The notes under the pieces are model-generated. The model saw only the letters and a program-made list of their open reading frames with translations. It ran no database searches and had not been told where the DNA came from. Shown here piece by piece: positions 33,336 through 42,480 of a DNA stretch of 64,000 nt (position 1 is the first letter of the stretch; each line of letters starts with the position of its first letter). The DNA lies in the NCBI RefSeq assembly GCF_014596935.1, contig NZ_JACVXC010000001.1, forward strand, positions 740,783 to 804,782, read 5' to 3'. Position numbers and translations under genes: made by a program. The DNA is from Aestuariibaculum suncheonense (GTDB lineage Bacteria; Bacteroidota; Bacteroidia; Flavobacteriales; Flavobacteriaceae).

Positions 33336-33822
33336 AAGATGAGGTTTTTAGTTTGAGATAAGATTTAGAAAAAATAACTTCTCTAAAGTCATGAATATTG
33401 ACATGTAGTAATTTTTTATAATCGTAATGATGAAAGGGATTTGCGGTTCTGCCCAATTTGTATGATTTGTAATAATAAGGAAAGTAATCAGGTAAAATTA
33501 TAATACCCAAAATCATGGCGCCATACAGATAAATGCTTCGTTTTCCGTTTCCAAAACAGAGGCATTGCAAGGCAATTTCATCTTCTACATGAGTACCATA
33601 ACCTGTAATGGTATGATAGGCATCATGACGTTCGACTTTGGCAATTAATTCAAAATTATTTTTTTCTAAGAACAGTCCCAGATGATTACCTATACTTTCA
33701 TCAGGGTAGGTGAGAAGGTCTTGTTTAGTTATTCCCCAGGGTTTATGGTGTTTAAACATGTTTGTGTATACTTTCTGAGAAATATTAAACAGCCATTCGA
33801 TAAGGTTTTTTCTTAAATTCAT
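33316..33822 (-). CDS. Coq4-like protein
   Basis: A 168-residue protein with the Coq4 metal-binding HDxxH in VERHDAYHTITGYGTHVEDE, followed by IALQCLCFGNGKRSIYLYGA. Coq4 organises ubiquinone biosynthesis in mitochondria, but in bacteria that make menaquinone the role is unclear. The start codon lies 8 bases downstream of an inverted repeat shared with the regulator operon, and it is the first gene of the five-gene operon. Confidence 0.75.
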   Translation of the reverse strand: MNLRKNLIEWLFNISQKVYTNMFKHHKPWGITKQDLLTYPDESIGNHLGLFLEKNNFELIAKVERHDAYHTITGYGTHVEDEIALQCLCFGNGKRSIYLYGAMILGIIILPDYFPYYYKSYKLGRTANPFHHYDYKKLLHVNIHDFREVIFSKSYLKLKTSSYEQITF

Positions 33823-33830
33823 TTTAAAAG

Positions 33831-33849
33831 TACTTTGTTTTTCAAAGTT
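33831..33849. promoter_or_regulatory. Operator-like inverted repeat before the Coq4-like operon
   Basis: TACTTTG-TTTTT-CAAAGTT, six of seven arm bases paired. Its edge is 8 bases upstream of the ATG at 33822. The same motif occurs at 35121 with the same distance to a start codon. Confidence 0.6.
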
Positions 33850-33868
33850 AATGTGTAAAAAAATAGAG

Positions 33869-34162
33869 CTATTGTTTATGTATCAATTTTTCAAGAGCAT
33901 CAATATGCTTTTTAAATTCGGCTTCACCCAATTGTGTTGTGCTATATCTGGTATTGGGTTTTCGTCCAATAAATTGTTTTTCAATAGTAATATATTCGGC
34001 TTTTTCAAGAGCTTTCGTATGACTAGCCAAATTCCCATCAGTGGTACCAAGTAATTCTTTCAACGTATTGAAATCGGCATATTCATTCACCATTAAAATA
34101 GACATAATGCCTAAGCGAATGCGATGATCGAAAACTTTATTTATGTTATTAATAATACTCAT
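33869..34162 (-). CDS. Winged-helix transcriptional regulator
   Basis: A 97-residue MarR/ArsR-like winged helix of the short HTH_27 type: FDHRIRLGIMSILM, TLKELLGTTDGNLASHTKAL and ARKPNTRY-like IGRKPNTRYSTTQLGEAEF. It is the last gene of a three-gene minus-strand operon with two membrane proteins and lies next to the Coq4-like operon. Both operons begin with the same inverted repeat, so this protein is the likely regulator. Confidence 0.8.
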   Translation of the reverse strand: MSIINNINKVFDHRIRLGIMSILMVNEYADFNTLKELLGTTDGNLASHTKALEKAEYITIEKQFIGRKPNTRYSTTQLGEAEFKKHIDALEKLIHKQ

Positions 34163-34195
34163 AGTGTATTTTTAAAGGCTAATGCCCTGTGTGGG

Positions 34196-34495
34196 CTAAC
34201 TTCCGGCAAATGGTGTTCCAAAAATGCCAACAGCTAATTCGGCCCAAGTTAAGATAAACAGCAAAAATAATATAACTATTAAAACTATCTTAACGGATGG
34301 CTTATGGAATGTTCGTAGAATTAACTCTAAGAAAAGTCCAACGATTAATAATAAAATACCCATAACAATAAAATCGAAGAGATTCCAGTTTACTTCAGGA
34401 CTAAACTGCATGGCAATAAAAGGAATTACAAGTAATAGCGAAATAGCACCCAGAATAATAATTATTCTTTTGTAATTAGCTAACATAGTGTTCAT
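34196..34495 (-). CDS. Small membrane protein in the regulator operon
   Basis: A 99-residue protein with three membrane segments. No named family recognised. It lies 33 bases before the winged-helix gene and 9 bases after the larger membrane protein gene, and is probably one transcript with both. Confidence 0.65.
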   Translation of the reverse strand: MNTMLANYKRIIIILGAISLLLVIPFIAMQFSPEVNWNLFDFIVMGILLLIVGLFLELILRTFHKPSVKIVLIVILFLLFILTWAELAVGIFGTPFAGS

Positions 34496-34504
34496 GGTTT
34501 AAAG

Positions 34505-35113
34505 TTAATTTTTGTCGTATTTAAAATACATCCACGTACCGTAAATAATGTGCATGATTCCAAAGCCTAAGACCCAAAACCAAAAACCGTAACCCGGTAA
34601 TAGGGCAGCAACTAGTCCAAGAATAATTTCAATTATGCCCAGATATCTGATATCTCCAATACTGTATTTAGCTGCGTTTATTAATGCTAATCCATAAAAA
34701 ATAAGCATTAGCGCTCCGGTTTGACCGTATTTCTGATTTCCTAAAATGATGAGAATGTAAAGACCTCCTGCAACTAATGGAATTAAAAAATTGATGAGTA
34801 GACGTTTTGAAGAAGCATCCCAGATTTTAGAACTGTTTTTCTTAGCTTTTCGCGTAGTTAAAATAACAGCTGTGACAATGCTGAATAGGGCAACTAAAAA
34901 TAAATCCAGAAGTACTAATTTAAATACTGTACCATCTAAAATTAAATACTCTTGTTTAGAGTTGCTTACCAGCCAATACGCATATGCTGCGCCAATAAGG
35001 GCATAAATTCCGGCCATAACACCAGACAAGCCGCTTAGTGAAATAAATCGAGAGGATTTATTCATTAAATTTTTAATTTCACTAATGTCTTTTAAATAGT
35101 CTTTCGATTCCAT
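34505..35113 (-). CDS. Multi-pass membrane protein, first gene of the regulator operon
   Basis: I place the start at Met 35113 (MESKDYLKDISEIKN), giving about 202 residues. The longer frame to 35155 would bury the operator motif inside the gene. The protein has a short soluble helix and then about six membrane segments. Many Bacteroidota genomes pair such a protein with a short winged-helix regulator. Function unknown. Confidence 0.68.
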   Translation of the reverse strand: MESKDYLKDISEIKNLMNKSSRFISLSGLSGVMAGIYALIGAAYAYWLVSNSKQEYLILDGTVFKLVLLDLFLVALFSIVTAVILTTRKAKKNSSKIWDASSKRLLINFLIPLVAGGLYILIILGNQKYGQTGALMLIFYGLALINAAKYSIGDIRYLGIIEIILGLVAALLPGYGFWFWVLGFGIMHIIYGTWMYFKYDKN

Positions 35114-35120
35114 ATTAAAG

Positions 35121-35139
35121 TACTTTGAATTACAAAGTA
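35121..35139. promoter_or_regulatory. Operator-like inverted repeat before the regulator operon
   Basis: TACTTTG-AATTA-CAAAGTA, a perfect 7-base inverted repeat with a 5-base spacer. It ends 8 bases upstream of the ATG at 35113, the same spacing as the second copy before the Coq4-like operon. Confidence 0.65.
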
Positions 35140-35210
35140 AATAAATTAATTTCAATATTTACAAATAAAATTTCACTAAGTTTGAATGGTATTGATTAAC
35201 CCGTGAAAGT

Positions 35211-35588
35211 TTGAGACCCATAGATGAATATTTTATAAATCAAATAGAGCCTTATCAATCCATAATGCTTTATGTGAGAAGTATAATTTTAAATACTTTG
35301 CCGGAAATTGTAGAACGTTGCAGTTATAATATTCCGTTTTACAATTGCCATGGAAAACCGATGTTGTATTTAAATATTTTGAAAGGAACAAATTATGTTG
35401 ATGTAGCTTTTGTTCAAGGGGTATTACTTGAAAGTGAATTTCCAATGTTGAAAAATGATAATAAACGTAAACAAGTAAGGTCTATTCAGCTTAGAAGTTT
35501 AGAAGATTTAGATTATGATAATTTTGTAGTCTTACTTCACGCGGCTTCTCAAACTTTGGCAAATAGTAAAAAGGCTTGGTTTTTATAA
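35211..35588 (+). CDS. DUF1801 protein
   Basis: A 125-residue protein with a TTG start (no ATG in the expected place). A -7 match, TAAGTTTG, is at 35177-35184. The family signature is DEYFINQIEPYQSIMLYVRS, then RCSYNIPFYNCHGKPMLYLN. DUF1801/YdhG proteins are small cytosolic proteins with unclear function. Confidence 0.78.
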   Translation: MRPIDEYFINQIEPYQSIMLYVRSIILNTLPEIVERCSYNIPFYNCHGKPMLYLNILKGTNYVDVAFVQGVLLESEFPMLKNDNKRKQVRSIQLRSLEDLDYDNFVVLLHAASQTLANSKKAWFL

Positions 35589-35593
35589 AAAGA

Positions 35594-35622
35594 AAAGCCT
35601 CCATAACCGGAAGCTTTTTTTT
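35594..35622. terminator. Bidirectional terminator
   Basis: AAAGCCTCC (35594-35602) pairs with GGAAGCTTT (35109+500 offset: 35609-35617) with one mismatch, followed by a T run. It separates convergent genes. Confidence 0.65.
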
Positions 35623-35647
35623 AAATTTATAAATGTTCTAAAGGAAA

Positions 35648-36511
35648 TTAAATTCTAAACATTCCTCCAATAGAAATAATATTTTGAATAAACATAAAGT
35701 GTTGCGAAGCGCTTTCAGCGGTGTTGCTCGTCGTTCTAATATCCGGCATGTTAATATAACCACCTCTCATATCGATTTGAACGAAGAAATGTTTAAAAAA
35801 TAATAAATTCAATCCAGCAGTAGCCGAAATACCATAACCTGATAAGTGAAACTCATCGTAACGGTCTTTTAGCAATAAAGTCGTGTTAGTTTTCGGGACT
35901 AATGCTCCCGCCGCTAATCCTTCAGTGAAATTAATCTGAAATTTATCGGTGTTTATAATTCCGAAAATGGATGAGATATCGTCAAATCGAGCAATTTCGG
36001 CATACACATAGTTTAAGCCGTTGGTGTGCTCGAACTTTAAAAAGTCTTCAGACACTAAAAAAGCATCATTATCATAAATGCCATTATAGACTGAACCGGT
36101 TTCGCTTTCTGGTAAATCAATATACCCATCTAATCGTCTGGATTCATTGCGGTCCATAACGTATTTCATATGATCAATACCTAATGAAACTGTGTATTTA
36201 TCAGAGAAAAAATAACCCACTTTTACATTGGTTTGCGGAATTGTAATACGGGTAGGGTTAATATAATCAATATGCCAACCTTTAGGTTTGTCGTGCGCTG
36301 TGGCATTTTTAATTGTAAAGTTGTAATCTTCTCCCTTAAATGTGATATCTGATTTTGAATAACGTTCACGGTTTCCTCCCCAGCTAATAAAGAATTTACC
36401 TTTGTTGTTTTCAGTGTATTTCGAGGAATTATTTTCCTGGGCACATATTGTGAAACTCGACAATAAAAATGCTAAACCTAATAGAATAGGTTTTACAGCG
36501 TGTTTTGTCAT
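35648..36511 (-). CDS. Outer-membrane beta-barrel protein
   Basis: A 287-residue protein with a signal peptide (FLLSSFTICAQ) and alternating beta-strands ending in GGMFRI, a C-terminal aromatic-containing strand typical of flavobacterial outer-membrane barrels. It may share a transcript with kdsA, which lies 13 bases upstream. No specific function. Confidence 0.75.
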   Translation of the reverse strand: MTKHAVKPILLGLAFLLSSFTICAQENNSSKYTENNKGKFFISWGGNRERYSKSDITFKGEDYNFTIKNATAHDKPKGWHIDYINPTRITIPQTNVKVGYFFSDKYTVSLGIDHMKYVMDRNESRRLDGYIDLPESETGSVYNGIYDNDAFLVSEDFLKFEHTNGLNYVYAEIARFDDISSIFGIINTDKFQINFTEGLAAGALVPKTNTTLLLKDRYDEFHLSGYGISATAGLNLLFFKHFFVQIDMRGGYINMPDIRTTSNTAESASQHFMFIQNIISIGGMFRI

Positions 36512-36524
36512 TAAAGACTTTTAT

Positions 36525-37343
36525 TTACAGATTGTTAATTGTTTTTCTGATAGCTACTAAATTGCTTAATAGGTTTTCAAGGTTGTCTAAATGAAGCATA
36601 TTGGCCCCGTCACTTTTTGCATTAGCAGGATCGAAATGAGTTTCAATAAATAAACCATCTACGTTATTTACTACACCGGCTCTGGCAATAGTTTCAATCA
36701 TATCAGGTCTTCCACCAGTAACACCATGACTTTGGTTAGGTTGTTGTAAAGAGTGGGTGACATCTAAAACGGTAGGCGCATATTCACGCATGGTTGGAAT
36801 ACCACGGAAATCGACAATCATATCCTGATAACCAAACATTGTGCCTCTATCGGTAATCCATGCTTTGTCGTTTCCAGAATCTTTAACTTTTTGTACCGCA
36901 TGTTTCATCGCTTCAGGACTCATGAATTGCCCCTTTTTTAAGTTAACCACTTTACCAGTTTTAGCAGCGGCAACGACTAAATCGGTTTGGCGTACTAAGA
37001 ACGCCGGAATTTGTAAAACATCAACATACTGAGCAGCAAAAGCAGCATCCGATATTTCGTGAATATCGGTAACGGTTGGAACATCAAAAGTTTCAGAAAC
37101 TTTCTGTAAAATTTTCAATGCTTTTTCATCACCAATACCTGTAAAACTGTCAACACGGCTTCGGTTGGCTTTTTTAAAACTTCCTTTGAATACATAAGGA
37201 ATTTCTAACTTATCTGTAATTGATACTACTTTTTCTGCAATACGCAACGCCATATCTTCGCCTTCAATAGCACATGGGCCGCAAAGCAGGAAAAAATTAT
37301 TAGAGTTTACGTGTTTTATTTTAGGAATGTCTTGAAGATTCAT
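36525..37343 (-). CDS. kdsA: 3-deoxy-8-phosphooctulonate synthase
   Basis: A 272-residue enzyme, normal length, condensing phosphoenolpyruvate with arabinose 5-phosphate to make KDO-8-phosphate for lipopolysaccharide. Signatures are FFLLCGPCAIEGED, VFKGSFKKANRSRVDSFTGI, DRGTMFGYQDMIVDFRG, SHGVTGGRPDMIETIARAG and IETHFDPANAKSDG. Core biosynthetic gene in the cytoplasm. Confidence 0.95.
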   Translation of the reverse strand: MNLQDIPKIKHVNSNNFFLLCGPCAIEGEDMALRIAEKVVSITDKLEIPYVFKGSFKKANRSRVDSFTGIGDEKALKILQKVSETFDVPTVTDIHEISDAAFAAQYVDVLQIPAFLVRQTDLVVAAAKTGKVVNLKKGQFMSPEAMKHAVQKVKDSGNDKAWITDRGTMFGYQDMIVDFRGIPTMREYAPTVLDVTHSLQQPNQSHGVTGGRPDMIETIARAGVVNNVDGLFIETHFDPANAKSDGANMLHLDNLENLLSNLVAIRKTINNL

Positions 37344-37386
37344 CTGCTTAGTAAATTCAAAAATTAAGCCGCAAAGATAGTCAATT

Positions 37387-37746
37387 TTAGAATGCTCTTT
37401 TTAAACTATTTCTAATAATCCATAATGCCATTAATAAGTTGCAAATAACAAATATGCCACCTCTAAAAGGTAGAGCATTGGTTTGTGGTAAAAAACTAGC
37501 GAGGTTTGATACATTCAGTAAGTAACCAAAAATTAAATATGAAGATAAGCAAACAAAGGTAATTCCAAGAGTGAAATTTAACTGCTTGTTTGGCTTTAGA
37601 AGTTGCCATAAAAACGGTAATCCAAGCAATAATATAGGGTAAGCGGTTATGCCTTCAATTCTGTTGATAACTGTAAACCAATAGGCTGAAGCTGCCATAA
37701 AATAAAGATAAGGTACAATGACTGAATATTTGTTTATTACTTTCAT
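37387..37746 (-). CDS. Small multi-pass membrane protein
   Basis: A 119-residue protein with about four hydrophobic segments; unrecognised family. It is upstream of kdsA on the same strand with a 43-base gap and may be co-transcribed with it. Confidence 0.65.
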   Translation of the reverse strand: MKVINKYSVIVPYLYFMAASAYWFTVINRIEGITAYPILLLGLPFLWQLLKPNKQLNFTLGITFVCLSSYLIFGYLLNVSNLASFLPQTNALPFRGGIFVICNLLMALWIIRNSLKRAF

Positions 37747-37891
37747 TTGTTAGAGAGAAATTAAATGATTTTTTTCGGAAGTTAAAATACATATTATTTG
37801 TATTCATACAATGCTTTAACGTAAAATTGAAACTGAAATTATAGCGTTTTTTAATTATAACAAATAATTAACTAAATCCAAAAATAAGACG

Positions 37892-37899
37892 TACCTTTG
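37892..37899 (+). promoter_or_regulatory. -7 promoter element of typA
   Basis: TACCTTTG matches TAnnTTTG, 23 bases before the ATG of typA. I see no clear -33 element. Confidence 0.45.
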
Positions 37900-37922
37900 C
37901 AGCCTTAAATTCAGGCACTATT

Positions 37923-39722
37923 ATGGCTAATATTAAAAACATTGCAATTATTGCGCACGTTGACCACGGTAAAACGACTTTGGTTGATAAAATTATGTAT
38001 CACTGTCAGTTATTCAGGGAAAATGAGAATACAGGTGATTTAATTCTAGATAATAACGATTTAGAGCGTGAAAGAGGTATTACAATTACATCTAAAAACG
38101 TATCTGTTATTTATAAAGACACAAAAATCAATATTATTGATACTCCTGGTCACGCCGATTTTGGTGGTGAGGTAGAACGTGTACTTAATATGGCTGATGG
38201 TGTATTACTATTGGTAGATGCATTTGAGGGGCCAATGCCACAAACACGTTTCGTACTACAAAAAGCAATCGATTTAGGTTTGAAACCTTGTGTGGTTGTT
38301 AATAAAGTAGATAAAGAAAACTGTACGCCTGATGAGGTTCATGAGAAAGTATTCGATTTAATGTTCGAATTAGGAGCTGAAGAATGGCAGTTAGACTTTC
38401 CAACTGTTTACGGTTCGGCTAAGAACAACTGGATGAGTGAAGACTGGACTAAGCAAACCGAAAATATCGAGCCATTATTAGATATGGTTATCGAGCATAT
38501 TCCAGCTCCAAAAATCGAAGAAGGAACAACACAAATGTTAATTACCTCTTTAGATTATTCGTCGTTTACAGGTCGTATTGCTATTGGACGTTTAACACGA
38601 GGAGAACTTAAAGTAGGACAAAACATTTCGTTAGTAAAACGTGATGGAACTGTTGTTAAAAATAAAATTAAAGAACTTCATATTTTTGAAGGTGTAGGCC
38701 GTAAAAAAGTAGATGAAGTTCAAGCTGGAGATATTTGTGCTGTTGTAGGACTTGAAGGTTTTGAAATTGGCGATACTATTGCCGATTTTGAAAATCCGGA
38801 AGGATTAAAAACCATCGCTATCGATGAGCCTACAATGAGTATGTTGTTTACCATTAACGATTCGCCTTTCTTTGGTAAAGATGGTAAATTTGTAACATCT
38901 CGTCACATTAAAGATCGTTTAACAAAAGAACTTGAGAAAAATTTAGCGTTACGAGTAAACGAAACAGATAGTGCCGATAAATTTATGGTTTTCGGTCGTG
39001 GGGTACTTCACTTATCGGTTTTAATCGAGACCATGCGTCGTGAAGGTTACGAGCTTCAAATAGGTCAGCCACAGGTAATCATCAAAGAAATTGATGGTGT
39101 AAAATGTGAGCCAGTTGAGGAAATGACAATTGATTTACCTGAAAACGTTTCAGGAAAAGCTGTAGAAATGGTAACCCTACGTAAAGGTGAAATGTTAAGT
39201 ATGGAAGCTAAAGGCGACCGTATGGTTTGTCAATTCATGATTCCGTCTCGTGGAATTATCGGATTAAGAAACCAGTTATTAACAGCGACTGCAGGTGAAG
39301 CTATTATGGCACACAGGTTTAAAGAATACCAACCGCTAAAAGGAGGGATTCCTGAACGTCAAAATGGATCTTTAGTATCTATGGAAAAAGGAACAGCTAT
39401 TCCTTATTCTATCGATAAATTACAGGAAAGAGGTAAGTTCTTTATCGATCCGGGAGAAGAGATTTATGAAGGACAGGTAATTGGAGAAAATTCTCGTGGA
39501 GATGACATGGCTGTTAATGTTACCAAAACTAAAAAATTAAGTAACGTACGTTCTTCTGGAGCCGATGATAAAGCTAAAATTGTGCCTGCTATTAAATTTA
39601 GCTTAGAGGAAGCTTTAGAATATATCCAAAAGGATGAGTACGTAGAGGTAACACCAAATCATTTACGTATTCGTAAAATCTTTTTAACTGAAGTAGAGCG
39701 TAAGCGAAACAAAACAGTGTAA
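37923..39722 (+). CDS. typA: Ribosome-associated GTPase TypA/BipA
   Basis: A 599-residue translational GTPase, full length for TypA/BipA. G motifs: [10 protein letters not shown] (G1), [15 protein letters not shown] (G3) and NKVDKENC (G4). The EF-G-like domain II and the C-terminal BipA-specific region follow. BipA binds 70S ribosomes and supports growth under stress. It ends with a clear terminator. Confidence 0.95.
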   Translation: MANIKNIAIIAHVDHGKTTLVDKIMYHCQLFRENENTGDLILDNNDLERERGITITSKNVSVIYKDTKINIIDTPGHADFGGEVERVLNMADGVLLLVDAFEGPMPQTRFVLQKAIDLGLKPCVVVNKVDKENCTPDEVHEKVFDLMFELGAEEWQLDFPTVYGSAKNNWMSEDWTKQTENIEPLLDMVIEHIPAPKIEEGTTQMLITSLDYSSFTGRIAIGRLTRGELKVGQNISLVKRDGTVVKNKIKELHIFEGVGRKKVDEVQAGDICAVVGLEGFEIGDTIADFENPEGLKTIAIDEPTMSMLFTINDSPFFGKDGKFVTSRHIKDRLTKELEKNLALRVNETDSADKFMVFGRGVLHLSVLIETMRREGYELQIGQPQVIIKEIDGVKCEPVEEMTIDLPENVSGKAVEMVTLRKGEMLSMEAKGDRMVCQFMIPSRGIIGLRNQLLTATAGEAIMAHRFKEYQPLKGGIPERQNGSLVSMEKGTAIPYSIDKLQERGKFFIDPGEEIYEGQVIGENSRGDDMAVNVTKTKKLSNVRSSGADDKAKIVPAIKFSLEEALEYIQKDEYVEVTPNHLRIRKIFLTEVERKRNKTV

Positions 39723-39749
39723 AGAAGAATAAAAAATATATTATTTAAG

Positions 39750-39782
39750 AGGAATGCTCATGTGGTGTTCCTTTTTTTTTTT
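39750..39782 (+). terminator. Terminator of typA
   Basis: AGGAATGC pairs with GTGTTCCT (8 pairs with two wobbles, loop of 7), followed by a long T run to 39782. Confidence 0.8.
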
Positions 39783-39867
39783 GAGGTCGAATGAACATTT
39801 GAGGTAAAATAATATTTAAATCAAAAAATTCTTAACTTACAACAAGCATTTAAAACTAAAGACCACT

Positions 39868-40095
39868 ATGGAAATTTTGGATATTTCTTTAACCGATTGG
39901 GTTGGCTATGCAGCTATGGCTACATTGTTATTGTCATTCTTAATGAAAGCCGTTACAAAACTAAGAATCGTGAATTCAATAGGCTGTTTGTTGTTTGTCA
40001 TTTATGGTTTTATGTTAGAACCCGCAGCGAAGCCCATTATCATTACCAATGCCGCTATTCTTTGCGTGAATTTATATTACATTTTAAAAAAATAA
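39868..40095 (+). CDS. YgjV/SemiSWEET-like small membrane protein
   Basis: A 75-residue protein with three membrane segments: VGYAAMATLLLSFLMKAVTK, VNSIGCLLFVIYGFML, then IIITNAAILCVNLYYIL. The pattern matches the YgjV group and SemiSWEET-like triple-helix bundles. A sugar-transport role is possible but not shown. Confidence 0.65.
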   Translation: MEILDISLTDWVGYAAMATLLLSFLMKAVTKLRIVNSIGCLLFVIYGFMLEPAAKPIIITNAAILCVNLYYILKK

Positions 40096-40179
40096 AACGT
40101 TTGCTTGTTGTTAACGCTTAGTGTTTGTACATTTAAATTAAATTGCTACATTACAAATTAGTTAACTTATCTCAATTAA

Positions 40180-41487
40180 TTGAAAAAATTAATAGATTAC
40201 ATAAATAATAACGTTTTAATTAAAGTTACTTCGTTACAAACAACGTCTGTGATTACTAGATTAATAGCCGGGATATTAACATCTAAGGCTATTGCCGTTT
40301 TTATAGGGCCTGTTGGTTTAGCTCTTATTGGTAATTTACAGAATTTTGTCAGTGCTTTTCAAACCATATCCATAGCAGGATTATATAATGGAACTGTAAA
40401 GTATATTTCCGAATTAAAAGAAAGTGTTACAGAACTTAGTAAGGTTGTTTCAACCGTGTTTTATGTAGGGTTTATGTCTACAGTTTTAGTGTCTTTCTTT
40501 TGTTACTTCAATGCTGATTTAATTAATGATCTCATTTTTCCGTCTTATAATAATTATGCATTTGTTATAAAGGTATTTGCTTTTGTATTACCGTTTTATG
40601 CACTGAATATGTTTTCATTTTCAATAATGAATGGCTTTTCTAAGTACAAGATTCTTATTGTTATTAATATCATCGGACAAATTTTAAGCATGGCCGTAGC
40701 GTTGCTTTTAATTTATCAGAATGCGATTAAGGGTGCTTTAATTTCGGTAGCAATAGCAGAATCTTTAATCTTTTTAATCACTTTAGTCGGAATCATTAAC
40801 CGAAGAAGTTTAATTCCATTAATAAGAGTAAAAGGTGTTAGTTTCAGTTTCTTAAAACAAATGAGTTCTTATGCTTTAATGGCTTTGTTTTCTGCTGTTT
40901 TATTGCCAGTGGTAGCTATTGCCATACGGATGTATATTGTAGAACATGTTGGCTATAAGGATGCCGGTTTTTGGGAAGCGATGACCCGAATATCGAAGTA
41001 TTATTTAATGATGGTAACGTCGTTGATGGCTTTGTATATTCTTCCGAGATTTTCAGAAATTGATGATGTTAAAGAGTTTCGAAAAGAAGTTTTTGGTTTT
41101 TATAAAATCATAATTCCCATTTTGGTTATTGGACTTGTGGCAATTTACATATTGAAAGGTATTATTGTAAGTGTTGTTTTAACCGATGAATTCCGCCCTG
41201 TTGAAGATTTGTTTTTGTGGCAGTTATTAGGAGACTTTTTAAAGGTGTTGTCTACAGTAATCGCGTATCAGTTTTTAGCAAAAAAAATGTTCTGGCATTA
41301 TATTCTAACCGAAGCATTTTTGATTATTACGTTGTATACGACAAGTATCTACTTTATAGATTTATTCGATAGTGTTAAAGGAGCTGTTGTGGCGCATTTT
41401 GTAACCTATATAATGTATTATGGTATTATTTTACTCATGTTTGGTAGTTCGTTGTTTGGGGTGGTAAATCAAGAAGACCAAAATTAA
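40180..41487 (+). CDS. O-antigen/polysaccharide flippase (Wzx type), first copy
   Basis: A 435-residue protein with about 12 membrane segments. It starts at TTG (MKKLIDYINNN); no ATG is near. SKAIAVFIGPVGLALIGNLQ near residues 36-55 is typical of flippases that move lipid-linked oligosaccharides across the inner membrane. First gene of the polysaccharide locus and followed after 9 bases by the acyltransferase. Confidence 0.82.
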   Translation: MKKLIDYINNNVLIKVTSLQTTSVITRLIAGILTSKAIAVFIGPVGLALIGNLQNFVSAFQTISIAGLYNGTVKYISELKESVTELSKVVSTVFYVGFMSTVLVSFFCYFNADLINDLIFPSYNNYAFVIKVFAFVLPFYALNMFSFSIMNGFSKYKILIVINIIGQILSMAVALLLIYQNAIKGALISVAIAESLIFLITLVGIINRRSLIPLIRVKGVSFSFLKQMSSYALMALFSAVLLPVVAIAIRMYIVEHVGYKDAGFWEAMTRISKYYLMMVTSLMALYILPRFSEIDDVKEFRKEVFGFYKIIIPILVIGLVAIYILKGIIVSVVLTDEFRPVEDLFLWQLLGDFLKVLSTVIAYQFLAKKMFWHYILTEAFLIITLYTTSIYFIDLFDSVKGAVVAHFVTYIMYYGIILLMFGSSLFGVVNQEDQN

Positions 41488-41496
41488 ATAGAACGT

Positions 41497-42480
41497 ATGA
41501 ACGAGCAATTTGAAGATTTCAAGGTTTTGAAGTATTCCATGGAATTTTTTAATCAATGGAATGATTTTGTTGCTAAGTCTAAAAATGGAACTTTTTTATT
41601 TCATAGAGATTTTATGGAATATCATAGCGATCGTTTTGAAGATTTTTCTCTGTTAATATTTAAAAGGAATAAGTTAGTAGGAATTTTTCCAGCGAATAAA
41701 GAAGGAGAAGATGTGGTTTCTCATAGAGGGTTGAGTTATGGAGGCCTATTAATAAATGATGAAGTAAGAAGTGAAATGTATGCTGTTTTGTTTGGTAGAC
41801 TTTTGGATTATTTTAAAAGTCAAGGTGTAAAAAGACTATTTATTAGAGAAATACCATTCATTTATCATTCTAAGTTAACTCAAGAATTTGAGTTTTTTGC
41901 TCAAATATTAAGTTTAGAGTGTGTTAAAGTGGATAGTTATTATGTAATTGATGCTAGAAGGAAAATAAAATTAAATAGAAATAGGAAAAGAGCATTAAAA
42001 AAAGCAGAGCTTAATAAGCTAGTATTATCAGAAGATGGATTGGAGTTGTTTTGGAACGATATTTTATCTAAAAATTTATTAGAAAAGTTTAATGTTACCC
42101 CAGTTCATACACATCGCGAGATAAATATGTTAAAGGAGAGGTTTTCTGATAATATTAAATTTTATGCAGTTTACCAAAAGGGCATTATGCTCGCGGGAGT
42201 GGTTATGTTTATTACTGAAAATGTTGCTCATTTTCAATATAGCTCAGGTTCCGAAAATAGAATAGATACAGGAGCTTTAGACTTTTTGTTTCAAAGTATT
42301 ATTGAAAAATATAAAGCATACGATTTTATCAGTTTTGGAAGTTCTGCAACCGATAAAACATTGAAAATAGATAGAGGTTTGGCTTATTGGAAAGAAAGTT
42401 TTGGAGCAAATTTAATAGCTCAAAGGACATTTGAAATTTCTACAGATTTGATTATTAATCTTGAAGAAGTTTTTAAATGA
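41497..42480 (+). CDS. FemAB/GNAT-like acyltransferase
   Basis: A 327-residue protein with a FemAB/CelD-like GNAT fold: GVFVN-like VGIFPANKEGEDVVSHRGLS, KLNRNRKRALKKAEL and FISFGSSATDKTLKIDRGLAY. It precedes a DegT aminotransferase with which it overlaps by four bases (ATGA), so it may acylate the amino sugar produced by that enzyme. Substrate is an inference. Confidence 0.72.
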   Translation: MNEQFEDFKVLKYSMEFFNQWNDFVAKSKNGTFLFHRDFMEYHSDRFEDFSLLIFKRNKLVGIFPANKEGEDVVSHRGLSYGGLLINDEVRSEMYAVLFGRLLDYFKSQGVKRLFIREIPFIYHSKLTQEFEFFAQILSLECVKVDSYYVIDARRKIKLNRNRKRALKKAELNKLVLSEDGLELFWNDILSKNLLEKFNVTPVHTHREINMLKERFSDNIKFYAVYQKGIMLAGVVMFITENVAHFQYSSGSENRIDTGALDFLFQSIIEKYKAYDFISFGSSATDKTLKIDRGLAYWKESFGANLIAQRTFEISTDLIINLEEVFK

